A stretch of DNA of 64,000 nt from JBKEDC01 sp047975205 (GCA_047975205.1 JBKEDC010000043.1:169974-233973), one strand, 5' to 3'; positions 1-9,160 are shown, counted from the first letter of the stretch. The notes: generated by a model not told the origin, from the letters alone. Numbers and translations are program-made.

Positions 1-197
1 TGGTTCGCCGAAACATTAAGTTTACTTTGATCAAATGCTCCTGTAAATAGGAATGAAAGAAAAGCTATCAGTAGGTAAACAGCGAATACAGCTAGAGCTA
101 CGACTAGAACATACCTAAGCTTCTTACTTTTAAGAAATACGCTCAACTTCGACTCTTCTTTTTCTATGGTTATTTTATTTTTTATTTTTCTTACCAT
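1..197 (-). CDS. ftsK: DNA translocase FtsK, N-terminal fragment
   Basis: This is the first 65 codons of a gene that runs off the left edge. It starts at the ATG whose complement lies at 195-197. The peptide begins MVRKIKNKITIEKEESK, a basic cytoplasmic tail. A hydrophobic helix (YVLVVALAVFAVYLLIAFL) follows, and then SFLFTGAFDQSKLN. The tail-helix-SFLFTG-DQS pattern is what I know from the first membrane segment of Bacteroidetes FtsK, the septal DNA pump that resolves chromosome termini at division. The motor and gamma domains lie outside the window, so the call rests on this short N-terminus. Its stop-proximal part and neighbours on that side are not visible. Confidence 0.7.
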   Translation of the reverse strand, partial: MVRKIKNKITIEKEESKLSVFLKSKKLRYVLVVALAVFAVYLLIAFLSFLFTGAFDQSKLNVSAN

Positions 198-257
198 CAG
201 TTATTTTTACTTAGAGCAACAAAGATAATCATCCCAAGCAAAAAACAACTTGCAATA

Positions 258-1559
258 TCATATAAACATTTCTAGCAAGTAAGCTAAGCCAATGCCTATA
301 AAATTGCCAAATATGTAACCACAAACACCTACAGCAAATCCGGAAATAATAACTTCTTTGTTTTTTAAGGCTCCGGCAACAACCGGAACAAAAGGTGGAG
401 AATAAGCCAATGCACTCATCGTTATGATAGTGGTATCGGTATCTATTTTAAAGAGCCATGAAAAGAATACATGTAATGCCATAGCTGCGAATAGCCCTCC
501 ACCGACAATGCCAAGCAAATAAATATTTTCAAGTGCTAACATATCTTTTAAATTAGCGGTGCTTGCCACTAACATGGAGAATACCAAAATAAAATACATT
601 CCTAAAGAAAACGAATGCTTCAATCTATTTATTCTAGGATTTAGACTAAGTAGCACAGCCAAGATGGTCACCATAAGAATAACAACAACACCCACTAATT
701 CTCTCACTTGCTGGGGTGTATCAGGCTCATCAGGAATAAGCAGACTAGTTAGCCCGGCAACAGCAAAAACACCCAAGGCAATACCAAAAGATTTGAGCAT
801 TTGAATAACAGACTCCTTTTTTAGCATTCCTCTAAAGTCCTCCATGGTTTCATCTATTTTTTCATTAACTGACATGTAATGTGTATTCCTAAACCTTGGT
901 AAAAAATTATTAAAAATGCGCTGAGCGATTGTGAGGATAAAAATGAGGAAGATAAAGCCGGACAACATCTCATATGTATTAACCAATATAATATATTCGG
1001 GATCAACATGAAGAGCTGCTCCAATAGCAAATAAATTTATGGTGCCACCTGTATAAATTCCCACAATCATGCCGCAAGTTTTAGCTGCTTCCGGCAAATG
1101 TTCCTTAAATAAAAAGAATGATATGATGAGTACAACAAGCAGTGCTAGAATTCCCAAAATCATAGAGATCATTGCCGATCCTGCCAACCTAACCCATCGT
1201 TTAACATCTAATGAAAGAAGTAGCAGCGGAATAGCTATAGGAATTGTAAATGACATCAAAAAATTTTGTACTCGTGCTATATTATTAGGTAGAATATTAT
1301 CGGCAGATACCTTGCCTGCTTCAATAAGTTGCTGTAATTTATCGGGTGAAAAGAAGTTTTTCCCATCAGGCAAATACATTGCACATTCTGCTGTCAAATT
1401 AGGGAGTATACCTATATTACCTAGCACAATACCAAAAGCATAGGCCAATACCACAGCTCCAATCTTATTTAAAATGGTAGATTTTTTCGTTAGCCATATA
1501 ATAAAGACAGGAAAAATTAGGTAAAAAAATACCACTAAGGTTGAACTCATATTAATCAT
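258..1559 (-). CDS. DUF819 family integral membrane protein
   Basis: This is a 433-residue polytopic membrane protein with about 10-12 hydrophobic segments. Family-type landmarks are a glycine-rich re-entrant stretch (GMIVGIYTGGTINLFAIGA, mid-protein) and a C-terminal SALAYSPPFVPVVAGALKN segment followed by GYIFGNFIGIGLAYLL. These match the DUF819 (YjcL-like) family of presumed transporters, whose substrate is unknown. The frame is open up to an ATG at 1610. However, a perfect -7 box (TACTTTTGT, 1579-1587) lies inside that extension, so translation more plausibly starts at 1559 or 1550. A second, diverged DUF819 protein is encoded at 12843-14102. No partner gene is adjacent. Confidence 0.75.
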   Translation of the reverse strand: MINMSSTLVVFFYLIFPVFIIWLTKKSTILNKIGAVVLAYAFGIVLGNIGILPNLTAECAMYLPDGKNFFSPDKLQQLIEAGKVSADNILPNNIARVQNFLMSFTIPIAIPLLLLSLDVKRWVRLAGSAMISMILGILALLVVLIISFFLFKEHLPEAAKTCGMIVGIYTGGTINLFAIGAALHVDPEYIILVNTYEMLSGFIFLIFILTIAQRIFNNFLPRFRNTHYMSVNEKIDETMEDFRGMLKKESVIQMLKSFGIALGVFAVAGLTSLLIPDEPDTPQQVRELVGVVVILMVTILAVLLSLNPRINRLKHSFSLGMYFILVFSMLVASTANLKDMLALENIYLLGIVGGGLFAAMALHVFFSWLFKIDTDTTIITMSALAYSPPFVPVVAGALKNKEVIISGFAVGVCGYIFGNFIGIGLAYLLEMFI

Positions 1560-1578
1560 ATATACATTTTTTAGAGGT

Positions 1579-1587
1579 ACAAAAGTA
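1579..1587 (-). promoter_or_regulatory. -7 promoter element of the DUF819 gene
   Basis: Reads TACTTTTGT on the minus strand, a full match to TAnnTTTGY. It sits about 20 nt upstream of the ATG at 1559 and decides the start codon, because a start at 1610 would lie upstream of the transcript. Confidence 0.6.
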
Positions 1588-1631
1588 AGAGACATAAAAT
1601 AAAAATACATCGGCTTTTATACCTAACTAAA

Positions 1632-1666
1632 ATAAAAAAAGGTCTCTAACTAAGTTAGAGACCTTT
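1632..1666 (-). terminator. Rho-independent terminator of rplS
   Basis: Perfect 13-bp inverted repeat (AAAGGTCTCTAAC / GTTAGAGACCTTT) with a 3-nt loop. On the minus strand it is followed by a U-rich tail at 1640-1632. It lies just after the rplS stop. A closely similar hairpin sits at 5397-5434. Confidence 0.85.
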
Positions 1667-1686
1667 GTATTTCTTCTTTTAAAGAA

Positions 1687-2040
1687 CTAGCGTCTTCTTT
1701 CTTTAATACGAGCTTTTTTACCTGTAAGCTCACGTAGATAGAAAATACGCTTACGGCGAACGCGACCATGTTTAGTGACTACAATACCATCAATGAATGG
1801 TGAATTCATTGGAAAAATACGCTCAACTCCAATATTTCCCGACATTTTACGCACAGTAAACATTTTACCATCGCCCGTACCTTTAATCTGAATAACAACG
1901 CCACGAAAATCTTGAATACGTTCTTTGTTACCCTCTTTAATTTTGTAGTGTACTGTAATAGTATCACCTGCACCGAAAGCCGGAAACTCTTTTTTAGTTT
2001 CTGATGCAAATGCTTGCTCGGCTACTTTAATTAAATCCAT
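1687..2040 (-). CDS. rplS: 50S ribosomal protein L19
   Basis: This 117-residue protein is a full-length bL19, a component of the large ribosomal subunit at the interface with the 30S. Family landmarks are FGAGDTITVHYKIKEGNKER (residues 22-41), GTGDGKMFTVRKMS, GVERIFPMNSP and the basic C-terminal RRKRIFYLRELTGKKARIKE. The ATG at 2040 is the only sensible start. It lies about 60 nt downstream of a perfect -7 box, and a strong terminator follows the stop codon, so this looks like a single-gene transcription unit. Confidence 0.97.
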   Translation of the reverse strand: MDLIKVAEQAFASETKKEFPAFGAGDTITVHYKIKEGNKERIQDFRGVVIQIKGTGDGKMFTVRKMSGNIGVERIFPMNSPFIDGIVVTKHGRVRRKRIFYLRELTGKKARIKERRR

Positions 2041-2103
2041 CTTGATAATGTTTTAGTGGCAATATTACAAATACTTAAATCCGTAAGAGATTGCAAATTT
2101 GCT

Positions 2104-2112
2104 GCAAATATA
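2104..2112 (-). promoter_or_regulatory. -7 promoter element of rplS
   Basis: TATATTTGC on the minus strand, a perfect TAnnTTTGY, about 63 nt upstream of the rplS ATG. This leaves a roughly 55-60-nt leader that could hold a ribosomal-protein regulatory structure. I see no obvious one. Confidence 0.65.
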
Positions 2113-2207
2113 GTGTTTTTTTTTATCTATCAAATCTTCCACATAACTCAGGTTGTGTTTATGTATTAGAAAATATACATCAAAACTTTCTCATAGGCAT
2201 CTTTGAT

Positions 2208-5200
2208 TTATTTTTTATTTTCCGACAAGTTTGTTGCTCTCCGAATATGAATCCTCGGATTATTTATCAACACCTCTCTATGATGTTCTTCTCTTCCTTT
2301 CTTCCAATGCTGTATAACATTGATCAGTTTACGCAATACATCAAGATATAACAACACCGAAAGTAAAGCAATAAATCCCCAAAGCACAAGGACATTAAAC
2401 CACACTGTAGGAATTCTTAGCGTTCCTATCACCTTGTATGGAGCATAAAAATGCGCTCTACCGTTTTTATCTATAGGCATTCGTAAAATAGGTTCATCAA
2501 ATTGCCTGATATGATTTTTTGATAAGTATGTTTTCCCCCCCGAATATTGATCTCGCACAAAAACAGCAAGTTTATCATTCGTATATTTATTTTTATACGC
2601 GTCTAATGCTATTTTATCATCGCCCAACTTGTGCAATAAATTCTTATACTTTATTTCTAAACGCTTATCTGATATCTGATATTGTTGCTTAAACTTCTCC
2701 TGTGTGTTTGTTAGATATTGCAATACTTCTGCGAAAGATAAAGTATTCACACTCCCTTGCTTAAAGTGTTCAACTTGCTTTTTCAATGAGACCGGCAACG
2801 GGGATTCTTTATCAATATCGAGTAAAGAATTAACTAATATTGGCTTCAACAGTCGATTTTGCGAACCTGAGGCAGACTCTTGCATACGTTGAAATGCATT
2901 TACAGTTCGTCTCACTTCCGGAATGTAATAATAAGTAGCAAAGCTCCACTTATTCTTTTCTACCTCGTCATCAAAAAAATGTCGTTCATATTCATTATCT
3001 GTATAAAAATGAACAGCCAAAGCCTCATACGACCAACGTGCAGCCATTAAATCACCAATAAGTGGAGTGTGATCAGGAGTACTTATACTATGATGCATTT
3101 TATTAAAATCGACAATAGCTCCGCTGAGTAGAAGCTGTGGAACTAGCAATAACGGAACTAACACATATATAGCTACTGCCGAGTCAAGTCCCGCTGAAAG
3201 ATTTAGTCCTAATAGATTAGCGAAACAAGCTGTAGAAAACAACACCATCCATGTTCCGAATGTAAGCTCCCTAATATCCAACAGCAAATCGCCAATAAGT
3301 GCAAAACAAATCATCTGGAAAGCCGACAAAGCAAACAACATAATAATTTTTGCCAACAAATATGCTCCTTTACTTAAATTAAGGAAGGCTTCACGCTGCC
3401 TAATCTTCCTGTCTTTAAATATTTCCTCAGCACTAATGGAAAGTCCTACAAACAAGGCTACAATTACACTCATAAATATGAATGGTGGTATATTATCGTT
3501 TTTACTATATACGTAATTCCCAACTTCACCATAGCGTGTAAAGAACCCTAATATCAAAGCTAAAATCGGAGCTTCCAACAAGGCAATTGTCAGGTATTGT
3601 TTATTAGATAGCTTCGAAGCAAAATCACGTTTAAAAAATAGTGTGAATTGTGCTATCCACTTTGGTTTGCAAAAGGGCGTATCGGGTAGTTTTGCTTTCT
3701 TTACCGGATTTGTTTGCATAAATTCCAATACCCGAGGTTCTACCTTTATTTTATATTTGGCATACCATTCTTCTGCCGGCACTTTTCTTTTACGAATAGT
3801 TTTACCCATAGGATCTACCATTCGCGCTTCTAATATTTGCAATGGCTGCTCCGTTTTTACATTACCGCAAGCCAAGCATTCACTTTCATCGGGATTGACA
3901 TAACTTGCCTCATTTTTAAAATAAGTAATAGACTCTCTGGGATTTCCAAAGAACACTACCCTACCTCCGGTATCCATTACAATTACTCGATCAAAAAGCT
4001 TATAAATATCAGATGATGGCTGATGTATATTAGCAAATACAAGTCGCCCTTTTAAACACTGTTTCTTTAGCAGATACATTACCTTCTCCGAATCAGCAGA
4101 GCTCAAACCCGATGTAGGTTCATCCACAAATAATAAAGAAGGTTCGCGCATCAGTTCCAGAGCTATATTCAGACGCTTGCGTTGGCCTCCGCTCAGGATT
4201 TTACGAAGTGGATTTCCTACCACCAAATCTCTTGCTTCAACTAAATTAAAATCGATGAGGGTTTGTTCTATTTTAGATTCCAACTGTTCTTGGCTCATTT
4301 TTCCGAAACAGAATTGAGCATTATAATGGAGGTTATCATATACTGTAAGCTCTTCAATCAATAAGTCATCTTGGGGAACATAGCCAATAGTGCCACTTAA
4401 CACCTCTTCATTTGCCTTATCATGAATATCATAGCCGTTAAGCGTAACTATTCCTTTGTTTGGCTTTAACTTGCCACAGAGCACATTTAACAAAGTAGTC
4501 TTTCCTACCCCACTCCCTCCGATGATACCTACTAAATCGCCCGATTGTTCTTGAAAGCTTAATTCATGCAAACCTTTAGCTCTTTTGCTAAAGTTGTAGT
4601 CTATCTGCTGAACGTTGAATGCCACTGATGTTTGATTCTCGCGTTTGATAAATTTGGTCATCACCGAGCTATAATACATTGGCAACATTCGAGAGGTTTT
4701 CAAGATTCCTCCTTGAGGAAACGGATAAAGCAAATTTTGATTCAATCGATGTCCATTCAGGTATAAGTTCCGAGGTCCATTATATCTGAAATATATAGTA
4801 TTTACATTCGGAATATAAATAAAATGGATTTCAACTGTTTGCTGCTCTCTATACAGATGTTTTATTCCCGGATAAATTGATTCTGATCTACCATCAGCAA
4901 CCAGTAGCCAGTCTTTTTTATCCACATCTGTTATTTTACCAACTGCAAAATGAAAAAGATTGCGATAATCATCCGGATTTATATTCAACTGATTAGCCAC
5001 TATCTGTGTTATTTGCAAACCCAAACGATAGACCCCTTGACCACTACTTATAAAGTTTAACAGCTGATTAATAATGGTAAAGCGCACCTGCATATCATTA
5101 TGTGTGCTAATACCCCTACATATATTACTGATGTGCTTTTGATTGGCAAAAAGAGCTCCCTCTCCATCATCGGTATAAACAATTTCCCGGTGTACCACGT

Positions 5201-5375
5201 GATAATACTTCACGTAATTATCATACATACGCATATATTTCATCACCATTTCTTTATTAAATGAAGTTCCAAGGTATTGCTCTACATGCTTCGAGCCGGT
5301 TTCTTCATTTAATTTCGATGTGTCTGTTATAATGGCATACAGACGGATAAGCGTTTCTATGATATTTTCATGCAT
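2208..5375 (-). CDS. Large ABC transporter, ABCG-like ATPase-permease fusion with extra domains
   Basis: This 1055-residue half-transporter has the ATPase before the membrane domain, the order seen in ABCG/White proteins. Residues 1-~250 form a soluble region that may contain TerB-like helices followed by an FHA-like beta domain (tentative). The nucleotide-binding domain follows: Walker A GGSGVGKT near 286-293, signature LSGGQRKR near 394, Walker B LLFVDEPTSG near 414-423. A Cys pair (ECLACG) lies near 500. Four to six membrane helices span about 595-780. Then comes a ~200-residue charged soluble insertion, and a last helix (WFNVLVLWGFIALLSVLLYL) near residue 1005. The substrate is unknown. 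Proteins of this layout are, to my knowledge, common in Bacteroidetes. There is no dedicated partner nearby, so it probably works as a homodimer. Confidence 0.8.
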   Translation of the reverse strand: MHENIIETLIRLYAIITDTSKLNEETGSKHVEQYLGTSFNKEMVMKYMRMYDNYVKYYHVVHREIVYTDDGEGALFANQKHISNICRGISTHNDMQVRFTIINQLLNFISSGQGVYRLGLQITQIVANQLNINPDDYRNLFHFAVGKITDVDKKDWLLVADGRSESIYPGIKHLYREQQTVEIHFIYIPNVNTIYFRYNGPRNLYLNGHRLNQNLLYPFPQGGILKTSRMLPMYYSSVMTKFIKRENQTSVAFNVQQIDYNFSKRAKGLHELSFQEQSGDLVGIIGGSGVGKTTLLNVLCGKLKPNKGIVTLNGYDIHDKANEEVLSGTIGYVPQDDLLIEELTVYDNLHYNAQFCFGKMSQEQLESKIEQTLIDFNLVEARDLVVGNPLRKILSGGQRKRLNIALELMREPSLLFVDEPTSGLSSADSEKVMYLLKKQCLKGRLVFANIHQPSSDIYKLFDRVIVMDTGGRVVFFGNPRESITYFKNEASYVNPDESECLACGNVKTEQPLQILEARMVDPMGKTIRKRKVPAEEWYAKYKIKVEPRVLEFMQTNPVKKAKLPDTPFCKPKWIAQFTLFFKRDFASKLSNKQYLTIALLEAPILALILGFFTRYGEVGNYVYSKNDNIPPFIFMSVIVALFVGLSISAEEIFKDRKIRQREAFLNLSKGAYLLAKIIMLFALSAFQMICFALIGDLLLDIRELTFGTWMVLFSTACFANLLGLNLSAGLDSAVAIYVLVPLLLVPQLLLSGAIVDFNKMHHSISTPDHTPLIGDLMAARWSYEALAVHFYTDNEYERHFFDDEVEKNKWSFATYYYIPEVRRTVNAFQRMQESASGSQNRLLKPILVNSLLDIDKESPLPVSLKKQVEHFKQGSVNTLSFAEVLQYLTNTQEKFKQQYQISDKRLEIKYKNLLHKLGDDKIALDAYKNKYTNDKLAVFVRDQYSGGKTYLSKNHIRQFDEPILRMPIDKNGRAHFYAPYKVIGTLRIPTVWFNVLVLWGFIALLSVLLYLDVLRKLINVIQHWKKGREEHHREVLINNPRIHIRRATNLSENKK

Positions 5376-5396
5376 GATTTAATCTGTTGATATATA

Positions 5397-5434
5397 TAAA
5401 AAGGTCTCTGCTAAGATATAGCAAAGACCTTTTA
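5397..5434 (-). terminator. Terminator after the lipoprotein gene
   Basis: Inverted repeat AAAAGGTCTcTGCTA / TAGCAaAGACCTTTT with one internal mismatch and an A/T-rich flank. It lies 23 nt after the stop of the minus-strand lipoprotein gene and before the ABC gene. The stem sequence resembles the rplS terminator at 1632-1666. Confidence 0.75.
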
Positions 5435-5456
5435 AAATAAAATATTTTGTCAATTC

Positions 5457-6272
5457 TTATTCTACATAACCGACTCTAGCTTCTCGAACTAAGGCTGTCA
5501 GCTCTTCAATTTGTTTTTTGGTCATAGCTGTTGAGCCTTCTGTTTGAGCATAAATTTGATTAATCTGAGCGATATCAGCATATGCTTCTTTCAAGGCATC
5601 AGAATCTTTGTATGACTGCATTAGCTCTTGCAGCTTTAACAATGAATTCTTTTGAGAAATAATAGTTTTTACAATTTCTGGATTTTGATAAGCATTCTCC
5701 GAGATGTTAGTAGCTAAATACAACCCTTCAATTACAGAACCTGCCAAAACAAGATATGAGATATCTGTTCTTCCTTGTTCATTAAGATGAGAATATGATT
5801 TTTCAAACATATTTGTAACAATCTTCACCAACTCTTCTCGATTATTGATATTTGATTTGATTTGCTCAGGTAAACTTTTATCAAATGCGTCAACGAATCC
5901 CAGATCGCGGACTAATTGCTCACATGCTTGAAAATAAGACTCTACTTCTGCTTGACTATTGTAAGTAATCGCATAAGCTAGATCAGATGCATAGCTTCCC
6001 AAATTAATAGCTTTTGCTTTATCCGAAAAATAACTTTTTGCTTTTGCAGGATCGTTTGAAAGCGTAACAATGTATCCGGCATTAATGTTAGTTAGCATTT
6101 CTGTCAGCTCAAACATTGACGGTAAAGGATAAGCAAATTGCTGAATTTCCTTTTTAATAACTTTCTGAGCTTCTTTAGCCTCTTGTCTTTTTTGACTATT
6201 CGAGCATGATTGAATGCTTACCATCAAAAGAAGCACAGCTAATAAGCCTGTCATTCGTTTAATTGTCTTCAT
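5457..6272 (-). CDS. Conserved lipoprotein of unknown function
   Basis: A 271-residue exported protein. It opens with a basic start and hydrophobic core (LLAVLLLMVSI), then a lipobox ending QSC at about residue 23, so it should be a lipid-anchored periplasmic or outer-membrane protein. The rest is mostly helical and charged, without a motif I recognise. Segments such as NLGSYASDLAYA and MTKKQIEELTALVREARVGY suggest a helical bundle. It follows folE by 73 bp, no -7 box is visible in that gap, and a terminator follows its stop. It therefore probably ends a yaaA-folE-lipoprotein transcript. No function can be assigned. Confidence 0.7.
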   Translation of the reverse strand: MKTIKRMTGLLAVLLLMVSIQSCSNSQKRQEAKEAQKVIKKEIQQFAYPLPSMFELTEMLTNINAGYIVTLSNDPAKAKSYFSDKAKAINLGSYASDLAYAITYNSQAEVESYFQACEQLVRDLGFVDAFDKSLPEQIKSNINNREELVKIVTNMFEKSYSHLNEQGRTDISYLVLAGSVIEGLYLATNISENAYQNPEIVKTIISQKNSLLKLQELMQSYKDSDALKEAYADIAQINQIYAQTEGSTAMTKKQIEELTALVREARVGYVE

Positions 6273-6345
6273 TTCTGTTAAGGGTATTAATTTCGTTCTT
6301 TTTTGTTGTTGTTTTTATTTGATTTCTATTGTTATTATTTTTACT

Positions 6346-6960
6346 CTACAACTTAATTAAGCGGATAAACTCTTCTCTTGTTGCAGATCGCTCGAAAGCT
6401 CCTGTGAAATCAGAAGTTGTGGTAAGCGATTCTTGTTTTTGCACCCCTCTCATTTGCATACATAAGTGTTTTGCTTCAATAACAACCGCCACACCTAGTG
6501 GGTTTAGAGTATCTTGAATACAATCTTTTATCTGCATAGTTAACCGTTCCTGCACTTGCATTCTCCTGGAAAAAGCATCTACCACCCGAGCTATTTTACT
6601 TAAGCCGGTGATGTATCCGTTGGGAATATACCCTACATGTGCCTTCCCGATAAAAGGCAACATATGATGCTCGCACATAGAGTAGATTTCAATATCTTTC
6701 ACAATGACCATCTGCCGATATTCTTCTTTAAACATGGCATCGCGGAGCATTTGTTGCGGATCTTGCTTATAACCCTGTAAGAGAAACTGCATAGCCTTAG
6801 CCACACGTAAAGGAGTCTTTTCTAAGCCCTCCCTCGTTATATCTTCACCTGCCAGCTTTATGATTTCCGCATAATGCCCACTCATTTGCTCGGTGGTGTT
6901 ATCATCATAGCGATCTACTCTTTGATAACCGCCTTCTTGCTCATTATATAATACTTCCAT
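6346..6960 (-). CDS. folE: GTP cyclohydrolase I
   Basis: This 204-residue enzyme converts GTP to 7,8-dihydroneopterin triphosphate, the entry step to tetrahydrofolate (and possibly queuosine-type) pathways. The zinc-site motifs are intact: SMCEHHMLPFIGKAHVGYIP (Cys and His ligands), then GLSKIARVVDAFSRRMQVQE, and the second Cys in CMQMRGV. The frame is open further upstream only through a TTG inside yaaA. The ATG at 6960 lies 5 nt past the yaaA stop and is the proper start. It is presumably co-transcribed with yaaA. Confidence 0.95.
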   Translation of the reverse strand: MEVLYNEQEGGYQRVDRYDDNTTEQMSGHYAEIIKLAGEDITREGLEKTPLRVAKAMQFLLQGYKQDPQQMLRDAMFKEEYRQMVIVKDIEIYSMCEHHMLPFIGKAHVGYIPNGYITGLSKIARVVDAFSRRMQVQERLTMQIKDCIQDTLNPLGVAVVIEAKHLCMQMRGVQKQESLTTTSDFTGAFERSATREEFIRLIKL

Positions 6961-6965
6961 TGCTA

Positions 6966-7733
6966 TTATTTGTCGCGAGTAAAAACCCAATTATCACCTT
7001 TGCTCAAATCATTATTAAAATAGTAGCCATCGTAGTCGAAAGCTTGCAATTCTTCGGGTATTTGTATCTTATTTTTAATCATAAACCTACACATCATACC
7101 TCTAGCTTGCTTGGCATAAATGACAATTGTTTTATACGTCCCGTTTTTACTATTTTTAAATTCGGGTACAATAATACGACCTTTTAATTTCTTTTTATCA
7201 ATTGCTTTAAAATATTCATTGGACGCTAAATTAATTAAAACTCCGTCATTTTGCCCCAAAAGTTCATTTATATGCAATGTTATACTCTCTTTCCAGAACT
7301 CGTAAAGGTCTTTCTTTCCGGAAACGCTCAATTTTGTACCCATTTCCAAACGGTAGGGCTGAATTAAATCTAATGGGCGGAGCACGCCATACAGACCGGA
7401 TAATATCCGCAGATGATTTTGTGCGAATTCGAGCTCTTGATCATCAAAGCTTTTGGCATTCATACCTCCAAATACAGCTCCATTGAAAGCCAAGAGCGAT
7501 TGCTTAGCATTTGTTGTTGTAAAAGGTGTTTTCCACATAAGATTTCTACTTTCATTTGCCATTGCTAATTCAGAAGGAATTCCTTGAAGACTCATTAAAT
7601 CACTTGCTTTCAATTGTTTTAATCGTTGATTAATAAGCTCTGATTGTTTTAAAAACTGGGCTTGCGAAAAATTTGACGTAGAAGCAGGAGTTTCAAAATC
7701 GAGCAACTTTGCCGGCGATATTATGGCTATCAT
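6966..7733 (-). CDS. yaaA: Peroxide stress protein YaaA (DUF328/UPF0246)
   Basis: This 255-residue protein matches the YaaA family, which in E. coli lowers intracellular free iron during peroxide stress. Diagnostic stretches are ISPAKLLDFETP at the N-terminus, FNGAVFGGMNAKSF, HLRILSGLYGVLRPLDLIQPYRLEMGTKL in the middle, and INLASNEYFKAID followed by KQARGMMCRFMI. The ATG at 7733 is preceded by a clean -7 box at 7806-7814. It leads a likely three-gene transcript with folE and a lipoprotein. That linkage is spacing-based inference. Confidence 0.9.
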   Translation of the reverse strand: MIAIISPAKLLDFETPASTSNFSQAQFLKQSELINQRLKQLKASDLMSLQGIPSELAMANESRNLMWKTPFTTTNAKQSLLAFNGAVFGGMNAKSFDDQELEFAQNHLRILSGLYGVLRPLDLIQPYRLEMGTKLSVSGKKDLYEFWKESITLHINELLGQNDGVLINLASNEYFKAIDKKKLKGRIIVPEFKNSKNGTYKTIVIYAKQARGMMCRFMIKNKIQIPEELQAFDYDGYYFNNDLSKGDNWVFTRDK

Positions 7734-7805
7734 AATGTTGTCAATAGGTTTTTATAGCAGAAACAACAAGTTTCTGATTAAGTAGTTTACATCAGTCATA
7801 ATTCG

Positions 7806-7814
7806 ACAAATTTA
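7806..7814 (-). promoter_or_regulatory. -7 promoter element of the yaaA-folE unit
   Basis: TAAATTTGT on the minus strand, a perfect TAnnTTTGY, about 73 nt upstream of the yaaA ATG. Confidence 0.6.
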
Positions 7815-7823
7815 AACTTTAAG

Positions 7824-8321
7824 TTAATGATACTTTGATTTCCTTGTGAAGGATAAAGCATATTTGGGGAATATTAACATCGGTAAAGCAACTCCCACTG
7901 CCAATAAGAACAGTGTAGTACTTGTAATGATACTGTTGGCGAAGAACATCTTCATAAATTCATTCTGGAGTTCCGGATCATTTGAGTTTTGCATAAACAT
8001 GATCAATGAAAAAACCATATTATAGGCATACTTTCCGGGAATCATGGGTAATAATGCAGGTATGCAGAGTACCGTCATGGGCACTTTATTATACTTACCT
8101 AAAGCCATACTTCCGAATCCCACCACAAGAGCTCCTACAAACGACGAGACAGAAATATCTACTCCCGCATAATTCATTAAACAGTAACGCACCACATGCC
8201 CGGCTGCCGACAGCAAAGCAATAAATTTAAAGCTTCGAATCGGAGGATTTGAAATGGCACCAAATCCCATGCCGGCAATAGCTGCAAAGAACATATCTAG
8301 AATAATATTCACTCCTATCAT
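7824..8321 (-). CDS. Threonine/serine exporter, small subunit (YjjB/ThrE_2-like)
   Basis: A 165-residue membrane protein with four to five helices. It contains PIRSFKFIALLSAAGHVVRY, a VSSFVGALVVGFGSMALGK segment and PALLPMIPGKYAYNM, a hallmark of the ThrE C-terminal half. In Corynebacterium, ThrE is one polypeptide. In E. coli and here it is split into a YjjP-like and a YjjB-like protein. The ATG at 8321 overlaps the stop of the upstream partner by 4 nt (ATGA), so the two are translationally coupled and likely form one exporter for small amino acids. Substrate specificity is inferred from the family only. Confidence 0.85.
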   Translation of the reverse strand: MIGVNIILDMFFAAIAGMGFGAISNPPIRSFKFIALLSAAGHVVRYCLMNYAGVDISVSSFVGALVVGFGSMALGKYNKVPMTVLCIPALLPMIPGKYAYNMVFSLIMFMQNSNDPELQNEFMKMFFANSIITSTTLFLLAVGVALPMLIFPKYALSFTRKSKYH

Positions 8322-9124
8322 AATAATCCTCCCTTAGTAATGATTAAAGTTAGCCCCAAACCGAATGCCAAACAAACAATGATGAGCAAACCGTTAATCA
8401 AGCGTGTAATTCCGGTAAGCACATGTCCTTCAATGGCATCTATTACCCCATTAATGAGAGGAACTCCCGGCACTAAAAACAAGACGCTGGTGGCTAGAGC
8501 TATTTCAGATGTTGTATTGCAACATAAGGCAACCGATGTGAATATCGACGCCACAAAGGCAGTTAACAATACTTGCAGATAATTATTAAGCCGATGTGCT
8601 GCCAAGAAACCTCGAAAATAAAATGCAACAGCCGTCGCTAAAAAAACGATAAGTATGGAAAGCGCATCACCGCCAAACAATTGACAGAAGGCGGCATTGG
8701 CAGCACTTGCCATTAACAGCGTGTTCACTCTGCTTAAGCGTGGTGTTGAAATAATATGTTCGTAGCGATGAAGCAGCTCTTCGAAATCTATTTTTTCATC
8801 ATAGCAAGTCCAACTTAGCGAACTTAAGCGAGCATTATGCTCAAAGTTAATCGGAAGATGCTGTACTTCAACCGTTTCTGTGGTTTGTAAATGCAAATCG
8901 ACATCTTTCACTGTGCCGATGATATGCTGTGTAAATACACAAAGTTCAACGTCATAGCCATACGCTTCGCCAATTCTTCGTGTGTTGCGAATAACCCGTG
9001 AAGTATGCACTCCGCACCCCATAAGATGCGAAGCATAACTCAACAGAAATTGAGTTATAACATAAAGTTTTTCATTATCGTTTTCTTGCATAAGGTGATA
9101 TAAGTTGCGATTACCCTCAAACAT
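8318..9124 (-). CDS. Threonine/serine exporter, large subunit (YjjP/DUF1212)
   Basis: This 268-residue protein has a soluble N-terminal domain (residues 1-~125) followed by about five helices. Family features are LSYASHLMGCGVHTSRVIRN near the N-terminus, NTLLMASAANAAFCQLFGGD, then LVPGVPLINGVIDAIEGHVL, the conserved PG-P-N segment. The first ATG is 9124. The frame also reads through a TTG at 9133. A possible -7 match (TATGTTTG) overlaps the 9124 ATG and would favour the ATG at 9091 instead. The gene begins less than 40 nt after the terminator of the cobalamin-riboswitch unit, so read-through from that unit is possible. Confidence 0.85.
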   Translation of the reverse strand: MFEGNRNLYHLMQENDNEKLYVITQFLLSYASHLMGCGVHTSRVIRNTRRIGEAYGYDVELCVFTQHIIGTVKDVDLHLQTTETVEVQHLPINFEHNARLSSLSWTCYDEKIDFEELLHRYEHIISTPRLSRVNTLLMASAANAAFCQLFGGDALSILIVFLATAVAFYFRGFLAAHRLNNYLQVLLTAFVASIFTSVALCCNTTSEIALATSVLFLVPGVPLINGVIDAIEGHVLTGITRLINGLLIIVCLAFGLGLTLIITKGGLL

Positions 9125-9160
9125 AGTAAACAAAATTTAAATTACAATTTATTGAATGAG

